A DNA stretch of 64,000 bases from Tenodera sinensis (Eukaryota; Arthropoda; Insecta; Mantodea; Mantidae), in assembly GCA_030765045.1 (NCBI GenBank), contig CM060964.1, forward strand, positions 152,406,205-152,470,204, read 5' to 3'. A program made the position numbers and the translations under genes. The notes beneath the pieces are model-generated. The model had not been told where the DNA came from. It saw only the letters and a list, made by a program, of their open reading frames with translations, and ran no database searches. Below, piece after piece: positions 34,152 through 46,180 of the stretch (position 1 is its first letter; each line of letters opens with the position of its first letter).

Positions 34152-34625
34152 TTATCCGGATGCATTTTGAAGATCACTGTCTTTATTATCAACAGCTTCT
34201 TGACTGGAGTTTGAAGAGGAAGAATCTGTTGTGGTTGTGATTGTGCTGCTATCTGGGTTGCTGAATATAAACTTCAGAATGTTGTCTGCTTGTATTTCAA
34301 AATTCATGACTAGATGAACATTCTTCTTAATGAGTATGTTTTTTTGCAAATTATCAGTTCAACTGTAGTTTTTTTGTTTTAATAATTTCGTATCCTGTTT
34401 TATTGCATGCTAATTTGACCATAAATTATGGGCTATGGCTGATTTACCAATTGGTTTAAGTTTTATGTTCCCGATGTCTTCCTTCAGTCTTGTTTCCAGG
34501 TTCCTTTTAGTTTGGCCAATATATATTTTTGGGTAATCTCCGCATTTTGCTTGGTACACACCAGATTTTGAAGTGGCTAGTGCTGCACCTTCTAATGGAT
34601 GGTTAGGCATAGGTGTGTCCAACAC
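34152..34625 (-). pseudogene. Penelope-like element fragment with GIY-YIG endonuclease
   Basis: The minus strand reads SGVYQAKCGDYPKIYIGQTK followed by RNLETRLKEDIGNIK and SAIAHNLWSN. This matches the GIY-YIG nuclease domain (GVYQ...YIGQT, then ExxR-like) at the C-terminus of Penelope-like retroelement proteins. After stops the end of the protein remains as VHLVMNFEIQADNILKFIFSN. The RT part is absent, so this is a 5'-truncated, decayed copy in an intron of the adaptor gene. Confidence 0.75.
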
Positions 34626-36209
34626 ATGGCCCTCAATCCCGTCGTATGCAGCCTACATTGATATTTGCTCTATCACATCACATTCGGGCTATAAGTTATG
34701 GCAAGGATTGTAAGTTATAATATTATTTATGAAATAGGTAATTCTATTTGTGATAAGACAAACTTGAAAGAGTTGAAAGAGACTTTTTCTGTTTCCAACA
34801 CATGTGTTCATCAGTCATTCTCTCACTCAAAACATGGAGAAATCACATCCGTTTTAAGAAATATCCAGCCCTGATTTTTATTTATGATCCTATCTACCGC
34901 ACATCACTTTGAAGTCTTGGTGCATTATTGACCATGCAGTAATGTTACTGCTTTCAAGGGTGAGTGTATGCCAGATGTTTTATTGTCACATGTAGAAATG
35001 TCAAGTTAGTTTCCAGTTTGCAGTTGTTTGCTCACATTGTAGTGTCAGTGTTAGTAAGAGGTTTGAGGAATATATGTAACTAATTCTGAGATTTTTTTAT
35101 AAGTAGATGAAAAAGTATATACTCCATCCAAAAATTCAATAGTCACTGGAAGTACACGTTATTTGAAATTATCTACCTTCATAAGATGCTTTTCTTTTCT
35201 TGCCACTACACTTAGAAGCCATAATTATCACTTAAAATAACTTAAGTAATATGTGACTAATATTTTAATTAAAATAACTTCTTAATATATTAGGTACTAG
35301 ATGACCGGTGAACTCCATACCACCTAAAATTGTAACTCTTCATAAGCAATTATCAATTCTAATCAATCTTCCAACACCAATTCATTGAGATCAATACGTA
35401 AAGTGCTTGCTGCGCATTTGACTGACTTCAACGACTATGTCAGCTTGTCCTCTCCTTGGTATTGTAATGAACACTGTAAAATGACGCAGAATTGTTTTCA
35501 CTGTCACCCAAATTTGTTGAACTTACCTTGAGAACTTTACAATATTGAAAATCTTAAACTAAATCCTCGAGTTTCACTAAAACACATTTTGTGGATGTAA
35601 TTCCTCAAGTCTCCCTAAAACAAAATTGAATGCATTTTTTCTTTATTTCTAAGCCTGCAAAGTCAATTTCCTTAATAGATTGGCTGATCAAAATGGATGT
35701 TTGCAAAACATAATTAAATTCGATTTAATTTAATCTAATGTGATAGATGCAGCTGTTAAACAATAGGTCTGCCACAAACACCATATATTGAAAGTAATCC
35801 AAAGTGGCAATTCCCATACAAAATTACCAATTTCGATTTTTTCCATTTTTTGCTGTTACTTTGGGATTTTCCTAATGTTCTTTTTTCTAAGCCATCCCAG
35901 TACTGAGTTGAACAAAACAAAAAAGAAATTATTCAAATTGGAACCATTTTTTAGTTATATATCCATTGCTGTGCATTAGTCAACGTGCATTAATCAACTG
36001 GTTCATCTTAGAATTTTGATCCCATTTAATATGGTAAAAAAATTTAATCATATGGCCCGCAAATTAATTCACCTTTGATGACAGAGGCTTTTTTCCAGGA
36101 AATGTTGGACATGCCTGGTTTAGCAGGTCTCTCACCTTGAATTTGTTGTAAGAGGCTAGCTCAATGTTATGTTCCTGGAGCAGTTTCTGGAATTTATTGT
36201 GCATCTGAG
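34626..36209. other. intron sequence, nothing recognised
   Basis: AT-rich, no supported gene or RNA. Confidence 0.5.
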
Positions 36210-36390
36210 TTTGTGGGTTCAAACCTAGCCAAGGCTGATGGTTTCTAAGAGTGCTTAAAGACAACAACTTCATGTCATTAGGCTTTACTATAAGTTAAAA
36301 GAACTCCTGCAGGACAAAATTCCAACACTCCATTGGTGTTGATATAATCCTGGTAATTGACAGTGTCGCTAACAAACAAAATAATTTTTG
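36210..36390 (+). mobile_element. degraded SINE fragment
   Basis: It retains the B box GGTTCAAACC, then GGTTTCTAAGAGTGCTTAAA and AACTCCTGCAGGACAAAATT, parallel to the SINE at 57941-58171 with many substitutions. The 5' part of the tRNA head is lost. Confidence 0.8.
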
Positions 36391-36987
36391 CCACTGAGAG
36401 CCTCACCTAAGGAGGTTGGGCTTATCTTCAGGCAGAGCACCCATAATTACTGTATTACACAGTAATTATGTATGTTAAAAGTGCTGTACCAAAGTAGGGG
36501 TTGGGGAGAAAATCCTCCATTCCACAGGAGCACATTTCATTAATAAATGATTGCATAACTAGGGATAAAATTCTGATATAAACCCCTTTCAGTGATATGC
36601 TCTATATTTATACATTGCACATTATGCACATTTGTTTCAGCTTATAAATTGTATAGCTTATAGCTGAATGACACTTTCAAACATAATGTTTAAAATGGCT
36701 TAAGCTATTATTCTATAAATCTAGTTGGTATAATTCCACGACTTAACATATGTACAAGTCATCTTCATCTTGAAATTACAATATACCTATTGATTTTATT
36801 ATTTTATTATTAAATCTGACCTTATATAAAGGTTTGCCATGTGACACAGAATAGCTTTCATGTGTTTGAAATGAATACATAAAAAGGTTAATAATAAAAA
36901 AAAAAAAAAACCAAGAACAAAAAAACAAAGTTTTTGTTAGTATATGGCACAGTTAAATGATTATTTTATATTTTAGTACTTTCAATT
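36391..36987. other. intron sequence and LINE 3' flank
   Basis: Includes an A run at about 36896-36910, possibly at the 3' end of the adjacent minus-strand LINE. Nothing else recognised. Confidence 0.5.
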
Positions 36988-38805
36988 TTAAATGTTATGG
37001 TTTCCATATAAATGATTTCGGCATATTGCCACAGAGTATTTTATTGTCGTTAGGACAATTTCGTCCTGTAGCTGTTTAGGGAGCTTATATTGTTGTCTCC
37101 ATTGCACAAATGATTTTGGTATTGTGCCCCTTGCTCCGAAGAATAGGCCTGTGACGATGATGTTGCTGATATTATATGAGGCACTGAAGAATGGAATTGT
37201 GGGCTCATATATTTTCTTCTTTTCACGATCCACTTCTGCTGGCTGGTCTAAGGATGTCTCAAACCTCACTGTGGGATCTAAGATCTCAGCTGTCCCTTTC
37301 TTCCTGTCGATAGCAATGACATCAATTCGACGGTTACTGCCACAGTCAGCCACACAGTGTACTTCTTCGTGGACTTCTAATCCTGTGCTTCACAAAACAT
37401 TGGCAAGCAGAGTTCTTATGGTGTTGTGACGCTTTATTCGCAGCAACTCTCCCTGAGGACAATTCCCGAGTACATGCGGTAAAGTTTCTATCTCACTGCA
37501 ATGTCTGCAGTGGCTTGTACCCATGGAGCGTCCCGGAAGTGAACGTACTGGAACCACCATAGCTGTCATCTTCAACATGTCACGCCATTCTGAGCTGTAT
37601 ACCCCATTATGTTTCAAAATCCAAGTGTTGGCAGCAGGAACTTCGCCAAAGAGTGCCACTCCTCTTCCTTTCTGAGGGTATACACACCAGGCTTCAAACT
37701 CTTGGCGTCTTAGTTTCTCCCTAAGTTGTTTAACGGAGTTTGTGGAGGACTCCTCTGGTATATGCAACTCTGTGAGGCATCGAGTTCTTATGGCTGCAAA
37801 ATTGCGAACAACATTTACATGTTCATTGTCTAGATCTTCAAGTTTGGTGTTAATATTTAATTGTTGAAGATAAGCTTCCCAAGTTGCACGTATTATTGAT
37901 AATCCCTTAAACTTTGTGCTGGTGTACAGCATACTGTTTGGGGTGTCATTTGGCAGTTGTAGGATTTCCTTCACAGCACTTTTGATCATTTTATCTGCTT
38001 TCTGGAGCCATACCTTTAGAATTTTCTCTAATGGAACCGACTGGAAAGGATAGATCAAAGTGGGCCCAATAAACTGATTTATAACTGTAAGTTTTTGACT
38101 GGGCTGGAGCAAGTGAGTTGAAGTATGCTTTTCAAGATTTAATTTTAATTTTTCTAGAACCTGTGTTTCATTAAATACTATTGTGTCCCTAAATGTTGCA
38201 CCAAGGTATTTAATCTCTTCGTCTGCCCCAATGCTCATAATTGATCCAGCAGTGGTAATCAGTTCCTGCTGTAGAAGCTATCCGTTTTTAATTATAATAA
38301 CATTGGATTTCACTGTGTTGACGTTCAGTCCAATTTCTTGAAGGTGGTGGATAGCACTAGTCACAAGGGCAGATGCTGCTTGCTCGTCTTTTCCTATGAT
38401 CACAAGATCGTCAGCAAAACATAGGGCTGTAAGTGGTTCGGTGTCAGGAGTTAGCTGAAAGCCATATTTTCCTGAAACGTTTCTAACCGTCAACTCGTTC
38501 AGGATATGGTTAATGCCCCAGTTGAAGAGCAGTGGTGATATGGGATCTCCCTGCATCACTCCTCGCTTAAAGTGGATTTTATCTGCATTTCCACCGTCTG
38601 TATGTATTTGAGTAGAATTTCCTGTCAGCGTGTTAATTAGAAGTTTCTTGATTTGTTCAGGCAAAGCAGACTTTTCAATGGTAGCAATGAGGTGAGCATG
38701 TCCAATACTATCAAAAGCTTTGCTAACATCAAGAAACACAATAGATGCTGATGTTTTCTTACTTTTAGCTGTTCGCAGGATTCCATCTAGTTTTATCTAG
38801 ATCAT
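36988..38805 (-). pseudogene. R2-clade non-LTR retrotransposon ORF, 5'-truncated
   Basis: The minus strand begins inside RT (IVFLDVSKAFDSIGHAH), then GVMQGDPISPLLFNWGINH and the active site LCFADDLVIIG. The thumb-like region follows, then a CCHC segment (CRHCSEIETLPHVLGNC) and restriction-like endonuclease motifs RRIDVIAIDRKKG and ILDPTVRFE. A C-terminal CCHC plus PD-(D/E)XK-like nuclease after RT is the R2-clade order. Two in-frame stops (near 38278 and 37390) interrupt an otherwise open frame. The flanks are not recognisable rDNA, the usual R2 target. The N-terminal zinc-finger/Myb region is missing through 5' truncation. Confidence 0.85.
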
Positions 38806-38922
38806 CAAGAATATCTAGGTCAGAATGAGAGTAGTTATCAGATCAGTTTTAGTATGAAATGTACCTTGTTCAATTTTGAAGCATATTGCTGAAAATCTTA
38901 TTTGTTCTACTGTTTATTACAG

Positions 38923-38972
38923 GTATGCTTTGATGATGATAGAACAGAATACATGAATGCCAGATGTAACAG
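38923..38972 (+). CDS. LDLRAP1: LDLRAP1-like adaptor, small acidic exon
   Basis: Acceptor TTTATTACAG, donor GTAGGG; it starts in phase 0 after NPW and leaves two bases. It encodes VCFDDDRTEYMNARCN. The acidic FDDD start resembles the DD(G/D)LDEAFSRLAQSRT AP-2 appendage-binding segment of LDLRAP1, though a key Phe position is not clearly kept. The exon is only 50 bp; support is phase agreement and position. Confidence 0.6.
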
Positions 38973-39184
38973 GTAGGGTAACTAATATGCTAATTACTTT
39001 TCCTGTAGTTAACAACTTGATAAACCTATTAAAGCCATATGGTTTTTACTTTCCCTACTACTTATAGTAAACAAAAGAAAAGTTAATTTTCACTCTAAAA
39101 TCCTATATCAAGATTTCACCAGAAATACACTAAAAAAAGGTCAATGTGTGTGTGTGGTGTGTGTGTGTGTGTTTGTGTGTGTGT

Positions 39185-39224
<40 letters not shown>

Positions 39225-39791
39225 CTTGCGTGCATGTGTGTTCATTGAATACCTAAGTGGGTATTTAATTCAGCATCTTCCAAAAATACGACACAAAGAT
39301 TCTTAGGAAAATCCCCCAACCTAAACAACCCTTTACATGGAAAATATTGAGATATTTTGCTATTTTTGAAAAAATGGTGTAACCACTTGGTTAAAATACC
39401 ATGTTTAAAATATTTCCATGACAAGTAATATCTTGAACTTTCTGTAAAGAGGCTTTGAAGTTCTCTTCATCTGGAATGAATTTTGTATGATTGGGTATAA
39501 TTGGTTGACTGTGACAAATACTACACAAAGAATACAGATCTCTTTGAAGCACACAACTTATGTCAAATTGTTTTTTGACATTCACCATGTTTATTTGCTA
39601 TTTATTTAGATTATCTTCCTCACCTTAATGAGGCTTCATCACCAAAATCACATCCTGTGTCATATACTGTGAAGCACTAAATAAAAGAAGCCTAGTTTTG
39701 CTCACTTTACTCACTTTCCTGTGTGTCAAAGGAGTTATGCATAGCCCTGACAATGACATAGCTGATCTCAATGATGATGTCTACACAAACT
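38973..39791. other. intron with (TG)n microsatellite
   Basis: (TG)n at about 39144-39239. Otherwise nothing recognised. Confidence 0.7.
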
Positions 39792-40170
39792 TCTTCTTTT
39801 GTAACTGATTACCCTCCCCTTATGTAGGACTTACACCCTCTCAGACTTACAAGACAGTGCCTAGGGTCACACACCTGTTGGGGAGCACAGGAATTTATGG
39901 ACCAGACAGTGTGAAGACCTGGAAGTGGGTGGTCAGCCCAGCGCCAGGTATGACAGTGAGGAAGAGGATGATATGAAATGCAGGCAAAATCGATGATTGG
40001 AAAGGTGATAATGGTGCAATTTGGTGGAATGCGTGGCAGGGGGAAACCAGAGAAAACCTGCCCTGACACTGCTTCGTCCACCACGAATACCACATGCAGG
40101 TCCCTGGGATCGAACCTGGGCCACCAAGATGGTAGGCAAATGCTCTAAACACTTGACCATGGCACTGCTC
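39792..40170 (-). mobile_element. tRNA-derived SINE, full length, 379 bp
   Basis: The minus strand has GTCAAGTGTTTAGAGCATTTG (A-box region) and B box GGTTCGATCCC, then a long body. Perfect TSD TCTACACAAACT at 39780-39791 and 40171-40182. The head resembles 4249-4478; the body does not. Confidence 0.92.
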
Positions 40171-40182
40171 TCTACACAAACT

Positions 40183-40814
40183 AATTGTTTTAAATGAAGC
40201 ATTTCCACTCTATAGTATAGGAAGCAACAAGTACATGTCATTCAAAATGCCAGCAACACAAATAATTTTGCCTGGGTGATGTGAAACCCCTGTTACCTAT
40301 GGATGATTAAGTTCAAATAAATATTCATAGCATTTACTTTATTCATATTTTCTTGCATTATAATGTAGCATTCATAAGAAGTAGGATGTGAATGAATGAG
40401 TAAATATACTATGAATGAACAACTGAATTGTAATAACATAAATGTAAATAATTATATGAAAAATATGCAATTAGTTGGTTAAATGTTACAATTTACATGT
40501 GTGCATGTTGGTTTCTTTATGACATATTCCCTATACTTCTGAAAATTTCAACTTGCATTGCTCTATTGAATGCATGTATGTCTAAGAAAGAATTTAATCA
40601 ATACATCACTGAGGAGTTGAAAAAATTGAAGGAACAATCACATAGTTATACCAAGTTATAGGTGGTAACTTTACAGCTTCACTTAGTTTATTTGCATCAA
40701 AATATTAGAGAAGTTGCAGCTTTACTAGGCATGTATGACTCAGTATAATTATTTAAGAAAACTTTTTTCATTTATACTGAGAAATAGAACATTGAAAAAT
40801 TAATTTTGTTGCAG
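40183..40814. other. end of last intron
   Basis: AT-rich, nothing recognised. Confidence 0.5.
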
Positions 40815-40902
40815 GACAGTGAACCAGAATCCCTTGATGAACAACATCAACCAGAGTGAAAAACTGTGCAGTACAAGTAGCACCAATAATTCTTTTGACT
40901 GA
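40815..40902 (+). CDS. LDLRAP1: LDLRAP1-like adaptor, terminal coding exon
   Basis: Acceptor TTTTGTTGCAG. One base completes the split Arg codon from the previous exon, then TVNQNPLMNNINQSEK to TNNSFD and TGA. The exact phase fit with the 50-bp exon and a clear acceptor support it. The C-terminus is shorter than in vertebrate LDLRAP1. The following AT-rich sequence (AATAAA near 41508 and 41890) may be the 3' untranslated region; the poly(A) site was not resolved. Confidence 0.6.
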
Positions 40903-42529
40903 TGTAAGCAAATATATGACCAGAGTCTCTGAACCCCTGCATTCCAACTGAGTGATAACTTGAAGAAAACTGCATATTTGTACATATCAGAATGACTGTG
41001 AAATGTTAATAGCAAACTTTTATTGGGATTCTTTATATTGCATATCTTACCATTATCATATTATATGAAGCACAATATGTAAATGTGCCAATGAAGGCAT
41101 AAACTGGAAGAATGACTACCTATGTACTTATATCATCCAAAATGCTTACCTTGTAAGGTGTTTTGCTTGTATCTTATGGCAGGTACAAGCTCCAAGATAT
41201 TTTTTATAATTATTAAACTAACATATTTCTTAGTGGGATAATCATAACTTATAGTAAAAACAATTAATTGAAAGCTGTTGTGCTCTGCGTTATTAAATAT
41301 AAATTTGGCGTTTAAGCTGGAAGAAAATGAAGTTCAGTTTTTCACCTGGAATTCAATTTCTGAAGGAAATTCATAGTTATCAGGATATAACTTTCCTTTT
41401 GAAAGAGTGTTTCAAAGACAGATTATATTCTAGACAGCCATCACGTTTTGTTTTCATTTTAACATGTTGTTCAGAGCTGAAATTGAAAATGTTTGGGTTC
41501 ATTAGCTTAATAAAATTTAGGTTTGATGTTAGAGAGCTTGAGTACTGTATTTATCAATGAAAGATGCATAGATGTGCCCCCTCAGTTTAATCTGTGCATG
41601 AATTTATTTATTCAAATATATGACTACTATGTGTATGGTACATATAATGTGATATTTACTGTGAAAACAAAGCTGGCTGTGGAAAGATGTATTTTCTTGT
41701 AATATTAAACAAAATACAGGAAGTTACTGTGTGTTATGAAGTGCTAAAGAACTGCTGCAGTTAAATTCTTTTGTGCAGATTCTGCTTCACAATGTTCAAG
41801 ATTTTAGTTTCTTCTTTGTTTTGCGATTATTAGAGGATGCTAAGATCCTCCCAAATGATGTTCATATTTTAAACAATGAATATATTACCTAATAAATTCA
41901 ACATGTTATACAATTTCCTGGTGAATTTTATTGTGAAAGCAACTGCTTAATTAGTGAATTTATAAATACTCATAGGCAGACCTAGGTAGGGGCTATAACC
42001 GCCCTCCCCTTAATTGTAGAAAAACATAGAATTGTTATACTTAAGGTTATGATGATTTGGTAAAATCAAAATCAACATTTATATTTATATTTTATTTCCC
42101 TAAACTAGATGACATCTATATACCTTCAGAGCCAATGACTGAATGTATTATAGCAGTAGGTGGTACCTCAAAAATATTCCACTAACACGTAAAAGAAAGA
42201 AAAGATACAGATAGGCTAAATCAAATTTGCTTTACATTTAGCATTAAATAGGTTCTGAATAACAATTAAGCTCTCAAACAATAACAATCAATAACTTACA
42301 ACAAAACTGATTAATCAAACTATTTAAATATTATGTTTAAAATGCTTAATATTTAATATGTATTAATATTTAATATGAATATTTAATAAATAATTTTATA
42401 GGTTTACTCAAAATTTAAATTAATCTTGAGCTGAGAAAGCAGGAGAGAGGAGATCAATTGTGAGCGAGGTAAACAGCAACATTCTAGATGTGTAATTACC
42501 CAAGTACCCTACTCATAAATGTTCATACA
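40903..42529. other. probable 3' UTR and intergenic sequence
   Basis: AT-rich with AATAAA hexamers; no other gene or repeat recognised. Confidence 0.5.
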
Positions 42530-43590
42530 TTTAATCATTCAATTACCATTTTATTTCAGTAATTGCTCAAAGTGGTGTCCAGCATTCAGATATCCCCAAT
42601 ATCTTTTGGTGAAATTTCCATTCACATGCAAAAGTTCTACCTTTCTAATGCTTCTAATTTCTATTCTATTGTCTTTCAGTTCATTCACACTGTGTAATTC
42701 ATTCCTACAGACCCTAGTTTGTACGCTTCCCCACAGATAATAATCTTATGCAGTAAAATCTGGGGAACCCTTTAGAAATAATTCTCTCATGAGAAATCTC
42801 TCTTATAGCCCTCAAAGAATCACAGACACTATGGGCTGTAGCAGAATGTTGTTGAAAATGTCCACATTGTCTTTTGTGATCAGTTAATTGTTCCAAAAAA
42901 AATGCAAGTATTTGTGTACGATACTTCTCTGAATTTACAGTATCTTAAAAATGTATGGGTCCTTTTATACAGACACTCACGCATATGCCCACACACACCC
43001 ACACACACCCTATACATCCCACACACCCCACACATCCCACACGCACCCACACACACCCTACACATCCCACACAGCCCACACATCCCACACACACCCACAC
43101 ACACCCTATACATCCCACACACCCCACACATCCCACACGCACCCACACACACCCTACACATCCCACACAGCCCACACATCCCACACACACCCACACAGGG
43201 TATGTGTGGGATTGTCACACGGCCATAATTCTTGGACTACAGTAACTCGGTAAAGTTTCAATTTTAGAAGTATACGCTATATGGACTGGGATTTTTGAGA
43301 TGCCTACTTCTTGTGCTACATCACATAAAGATTTGTTAGGAGAACATTCAAGTGTTGTGCCAATATCATCCAGCATTTCATCTGTTAGAACCTATTGTAA
43401 GGTCTATAAATTTCAGAGTTTGGTGAACTTGTTTCTTTAAATCTATTAACAATGTTTCCAAATGTGTCTCTATTTGGAGATCAAATGCCAGGGAATTTGT
43501 CTATAAATTGCCTCCACACTTGTTCACATGAATCTGTTCTGACATAAGTATCGCACATAAATATTTGTTGTTAAAGAGAACATTTTTCAG
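42530..43590 (-). pseudogene. Tc1/mariner-type transposase relic split by a minisatellite
   Basis: Minus strand. The 5' part reads EQVWRQFIDKFPGI, FGNIVNRFKETSS, LTDEMLDDIGTTLECSPNKS and CDVAQEVGIS, which are two helix-turn-helix segments. Beyond a CA-rich minisatellite the catalytic part resumes with FQQHSATAHSVCDSLRAIRE, then NELKDNRIEIRSIRKVEL and NAGHHFEQLL. The usual QQDSATAH second catalytic Asp is His, and the first-Asp region is replaced by the minisatellite. The same family as the relic at 8955-9170 is likely. Confidence 0.7.
42975..43200. repeat. CA-rich minisatellite, about 48-bp unit in two alternating versions
   Basis: Units alternate CCCTATACATCCCACACACCC and CCCTACACATCCCACACAGCC blocks, giving a 96-bp higher-order period seen twice. 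All six frames are largely open, which is an artefact. Confidence 0.9.
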
Positions 43591-44258
43591 CTGGAATTTC
43601 AATTATATAAATAACCTAATGCCCACACAGTACATGCAATTTAAAGGTAATTCGAAAGAAGTACCTACACAAGAAAACATGCCATCTAACACTTCAAACT
43701 GTACAAAGCAATGACTGGTGACAGAGCCTGTGCAAATATGTGTTCTATTACTAACCCCTTAACCTGTACTAAGCATTGACTGGAAATATATGGGCTCTCA
43801 CAACATTGTAGCAAATAGAATATCACTGTTTACTTCATGCTCTGCCAGTTTCCTTCTGTCTGCATCCACACTTGAAACGTGACTCAGACTCACCATGTAA
43901 ATAATCTACTCACTGAGTCACCGGTTCATATAGTATGTTTCATTAAACAGTCATGCCTTTAGATTGCTTCTTTAAATTGTTTACGATTTTTCTCTACTCC
44001 ACCTTAGCTCCATTCATTGTTTACTTAAAGTTGGAGGACAATGACAGCAATTTAACTAATCTGGGGAAGAGGGTTGGAAGAGAAGGAAATGTATAGGTTC
44101 TCCTTCAGCATTTCATAAGCAGGCTATGGCATCTTTATTGTCCATAAAAAAAAATCAAGGGGTGAGTTAAAATTTTTTAAATAATAGACTTCTCACCATG
44201 AAATTCAGAGAATGGCTGGTTGAAGTAATCTGCCTGCTAGCAGGGTGCAAAATTGAAC
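43591..44258. other. intergenic, nothing recognised
   Basis: AT-rich, no supported feature. Confidence 0.5.
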
Positions 44259-44271
44259 TACAGTTCTGTAT

Positions 44272-44730
44272 TATTATTTATTTATGCCAACAAACTTACT
44301 GTTGGTGTTTTTAAACACACAAGCCGTGTGTGGGCAATATTTGAGAGGTAGAACTGGAACTTAAAAATTCAATGCCACAGCTGCAGATTCTTTTGCCAGC
44401 AGTTTTGAAAATCCCCCATGAGTTCCTTTTTTGTATGGAAGGTCACATTCCAATGAATACCTCATAATTTGACGGTAGAAAAAAACACTCCTGTGTTGAA
44501 TGGTGTTGGAAAATGCTGACAAAATTCAAAATCCAAAATCCTTGGGACTTTGTCAGCATTTTCCAACACCATTCAACACAGCAGTGTTTTTTTCTACCGT
44601 CAAATTGTGAGGCACTCATTGGAATGTGGCTTTTCATACAAAAAAGGAACTCATGGAGGATTTTCAAAACTACTGGCAAAAGAATCTGCAGCTGTGGCAT
44701 TGAATTTTTAAGTTCCAGTTCTACCTCTCA
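44272..44730 (-). mobile_element. retroposed palindrome (181-bp arms, 25-bp loop) with 13-bp TSD
   Basis: The arms at 44343-44523 and 44549-44729 are reverse complements with about 9 mismatches in 181 (about 95 percent identity). The 13-bp direct repeat TACAGTTCTGTAT lies at 44259-44271 and 44731-44743. On the minus strand the unit ends in an A-rich tail (CATAAATAAATAATA) next to the left repeat, as in retroposed SINE-like sequences. Transcription from either strand would give a long hairpin RNA. I recognise no protein or tRNA head. The mirrored open frames on each strand are symmetry artefacts. Confidence 0.85.
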
Positions 44731-44743
44731 TACAGTTCTGTAT

Positions 44744-45323
44744 GCTTATCATTAGAGTATGGAGGTCCTGCAATTCAATCAGATGTAAATGGTGGTGTGC
44801 TGTTACATTAATCAGGGCTCTTCTGCAAGGTTTTTGAAGTTCAAAGCTTCTTAAAGGCACTCACAAGTTATTACTGTGTGCTTTTTGGTCTTCTGTAACT
44901 TTATACCAGGAACAAACTGTTGTTGAAGCTGTAAAATGCTCTTTAATACTACCAAGGCCTGAGAACCTGTTATAAATGTGAAGATTTGCACAGAGAGAAA
45001 ATGGCAAAGAGCCAACAGCAAAATCAGGTCACCTTGGCTAAGCCAGTTGGAGGATAATTCACCACAGTACCTATCCGTTTAGTACATCCTTTCTACAAGC
45101 TCTGATGTCTATGTTATAATAATGGTGGTGGTTGGATTCTCTTGTTTGTCATGACTGTGGGGTGTGTGCGCCTCCAAGATGTCTGCTCATCCAAGCAGTG
45201 ACCAGTGCCCAGGGTACTTGCTTGGCTAGCCACTTGCGAGACTGTCAGGCGAAGCAGTGCCAGTGGACAAGAATCCAAAAGGACTAAGGTCTGTGGTGAG
45301 AGTTGGCCAAATGTTGTCTGTGT
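44744..45323. other. intergenic, nothing recognised
   Basis: No supported feature. Confidence 0.5.
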
Positions 45324-46180
45324 CTACTTCATTTGGTGGTGTGGGTGTTTAAGAGTGGAGCAGTTACAGTTACCAGCCCAGGGTATCCTTGAGCAAATGG
45401 TAGCTTTTCCACTGGCTGGGTAGACAGTGGTCATATTGACCCAGTGTGTTGACCAGCTGGTTAGGATGGGGTGCAATTTTAGCATACAATGGCAAGTTCT
45501 GTCCCACACAACATCCACTATATATGGAATGCCAGACCGGGTGTGAAGGTTGTAAGCTGGGAACCTACAATCAGTGTCATAGATCATCCTGAACACCCTG
45601 TTCTGCATGGTCTGGAGCCTGGGATGGTGGTTTGAACCACCGAACATTAGACCTTGCATGTGTACTGTATTTGGGGTGGAATAATTGGGGGATGCAAGCA
45701 TAGTTTGAGGTAAGTAGGCATGGTTGAACAGAAAAATTTGCCTGAGGGCAGCATGGCATAGGCCAACCTTTTTTTCTGATACGTGGAGTGAAGGTTAGAC
45801 CATGGTCGAGCAGCACCCCGAGGTATTTGGCGGAATTAACCAGGGGATCTTCTCTGCCTTAGTCTCAGGGCTCTGTCCTGCTGCCAGCTTTGAACTTTGC
45901 CCAGTAGGAGAGCTGAGCTCTTCTGCGGGCTGATGGCCATTCTTCACTGCTCACTCCACCTGCCAATGGTGTGAAGCTGTCTCTGTAGTGGGGGGGAAGC
46001 AATTTGTGAAAATTTGTTTTTTGTGCCAGTATGAGGACATCATTGGCATACTGGCATGTAACAATATGGGGTTCCATGGGAAGGTCAGACATATAGGCAG
46101 CAAAGAACAGTGGCGACAGTACGCTGCCTTCTGGTATTTCAGTCGCTAGGGGTCTGACAGAGAAAATGGACATCTAGGTT
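45324..46180 (-). pseudogene. Jockey-like LINE RT fragment
   Basis: The minus strand shows IPEGSVLSPLFFAAYMSDLP (RT motif with PQGSVLSP-type core), the active-site motif as CQYANDVLILAQ (YADD changed to YAND, losing a catalytic Asp), and after frameshifts LQTMQNRVFRMIYDTDCRFP, the conserved C-terminal region after RT. The endonuclease is absent. Confidence 0.75.

Noticed and set aside
44443..44755. Two mirrored open frames of 80-85 codons
   Set aside because: They are the same sequence read from opposite arms of the palindrome.
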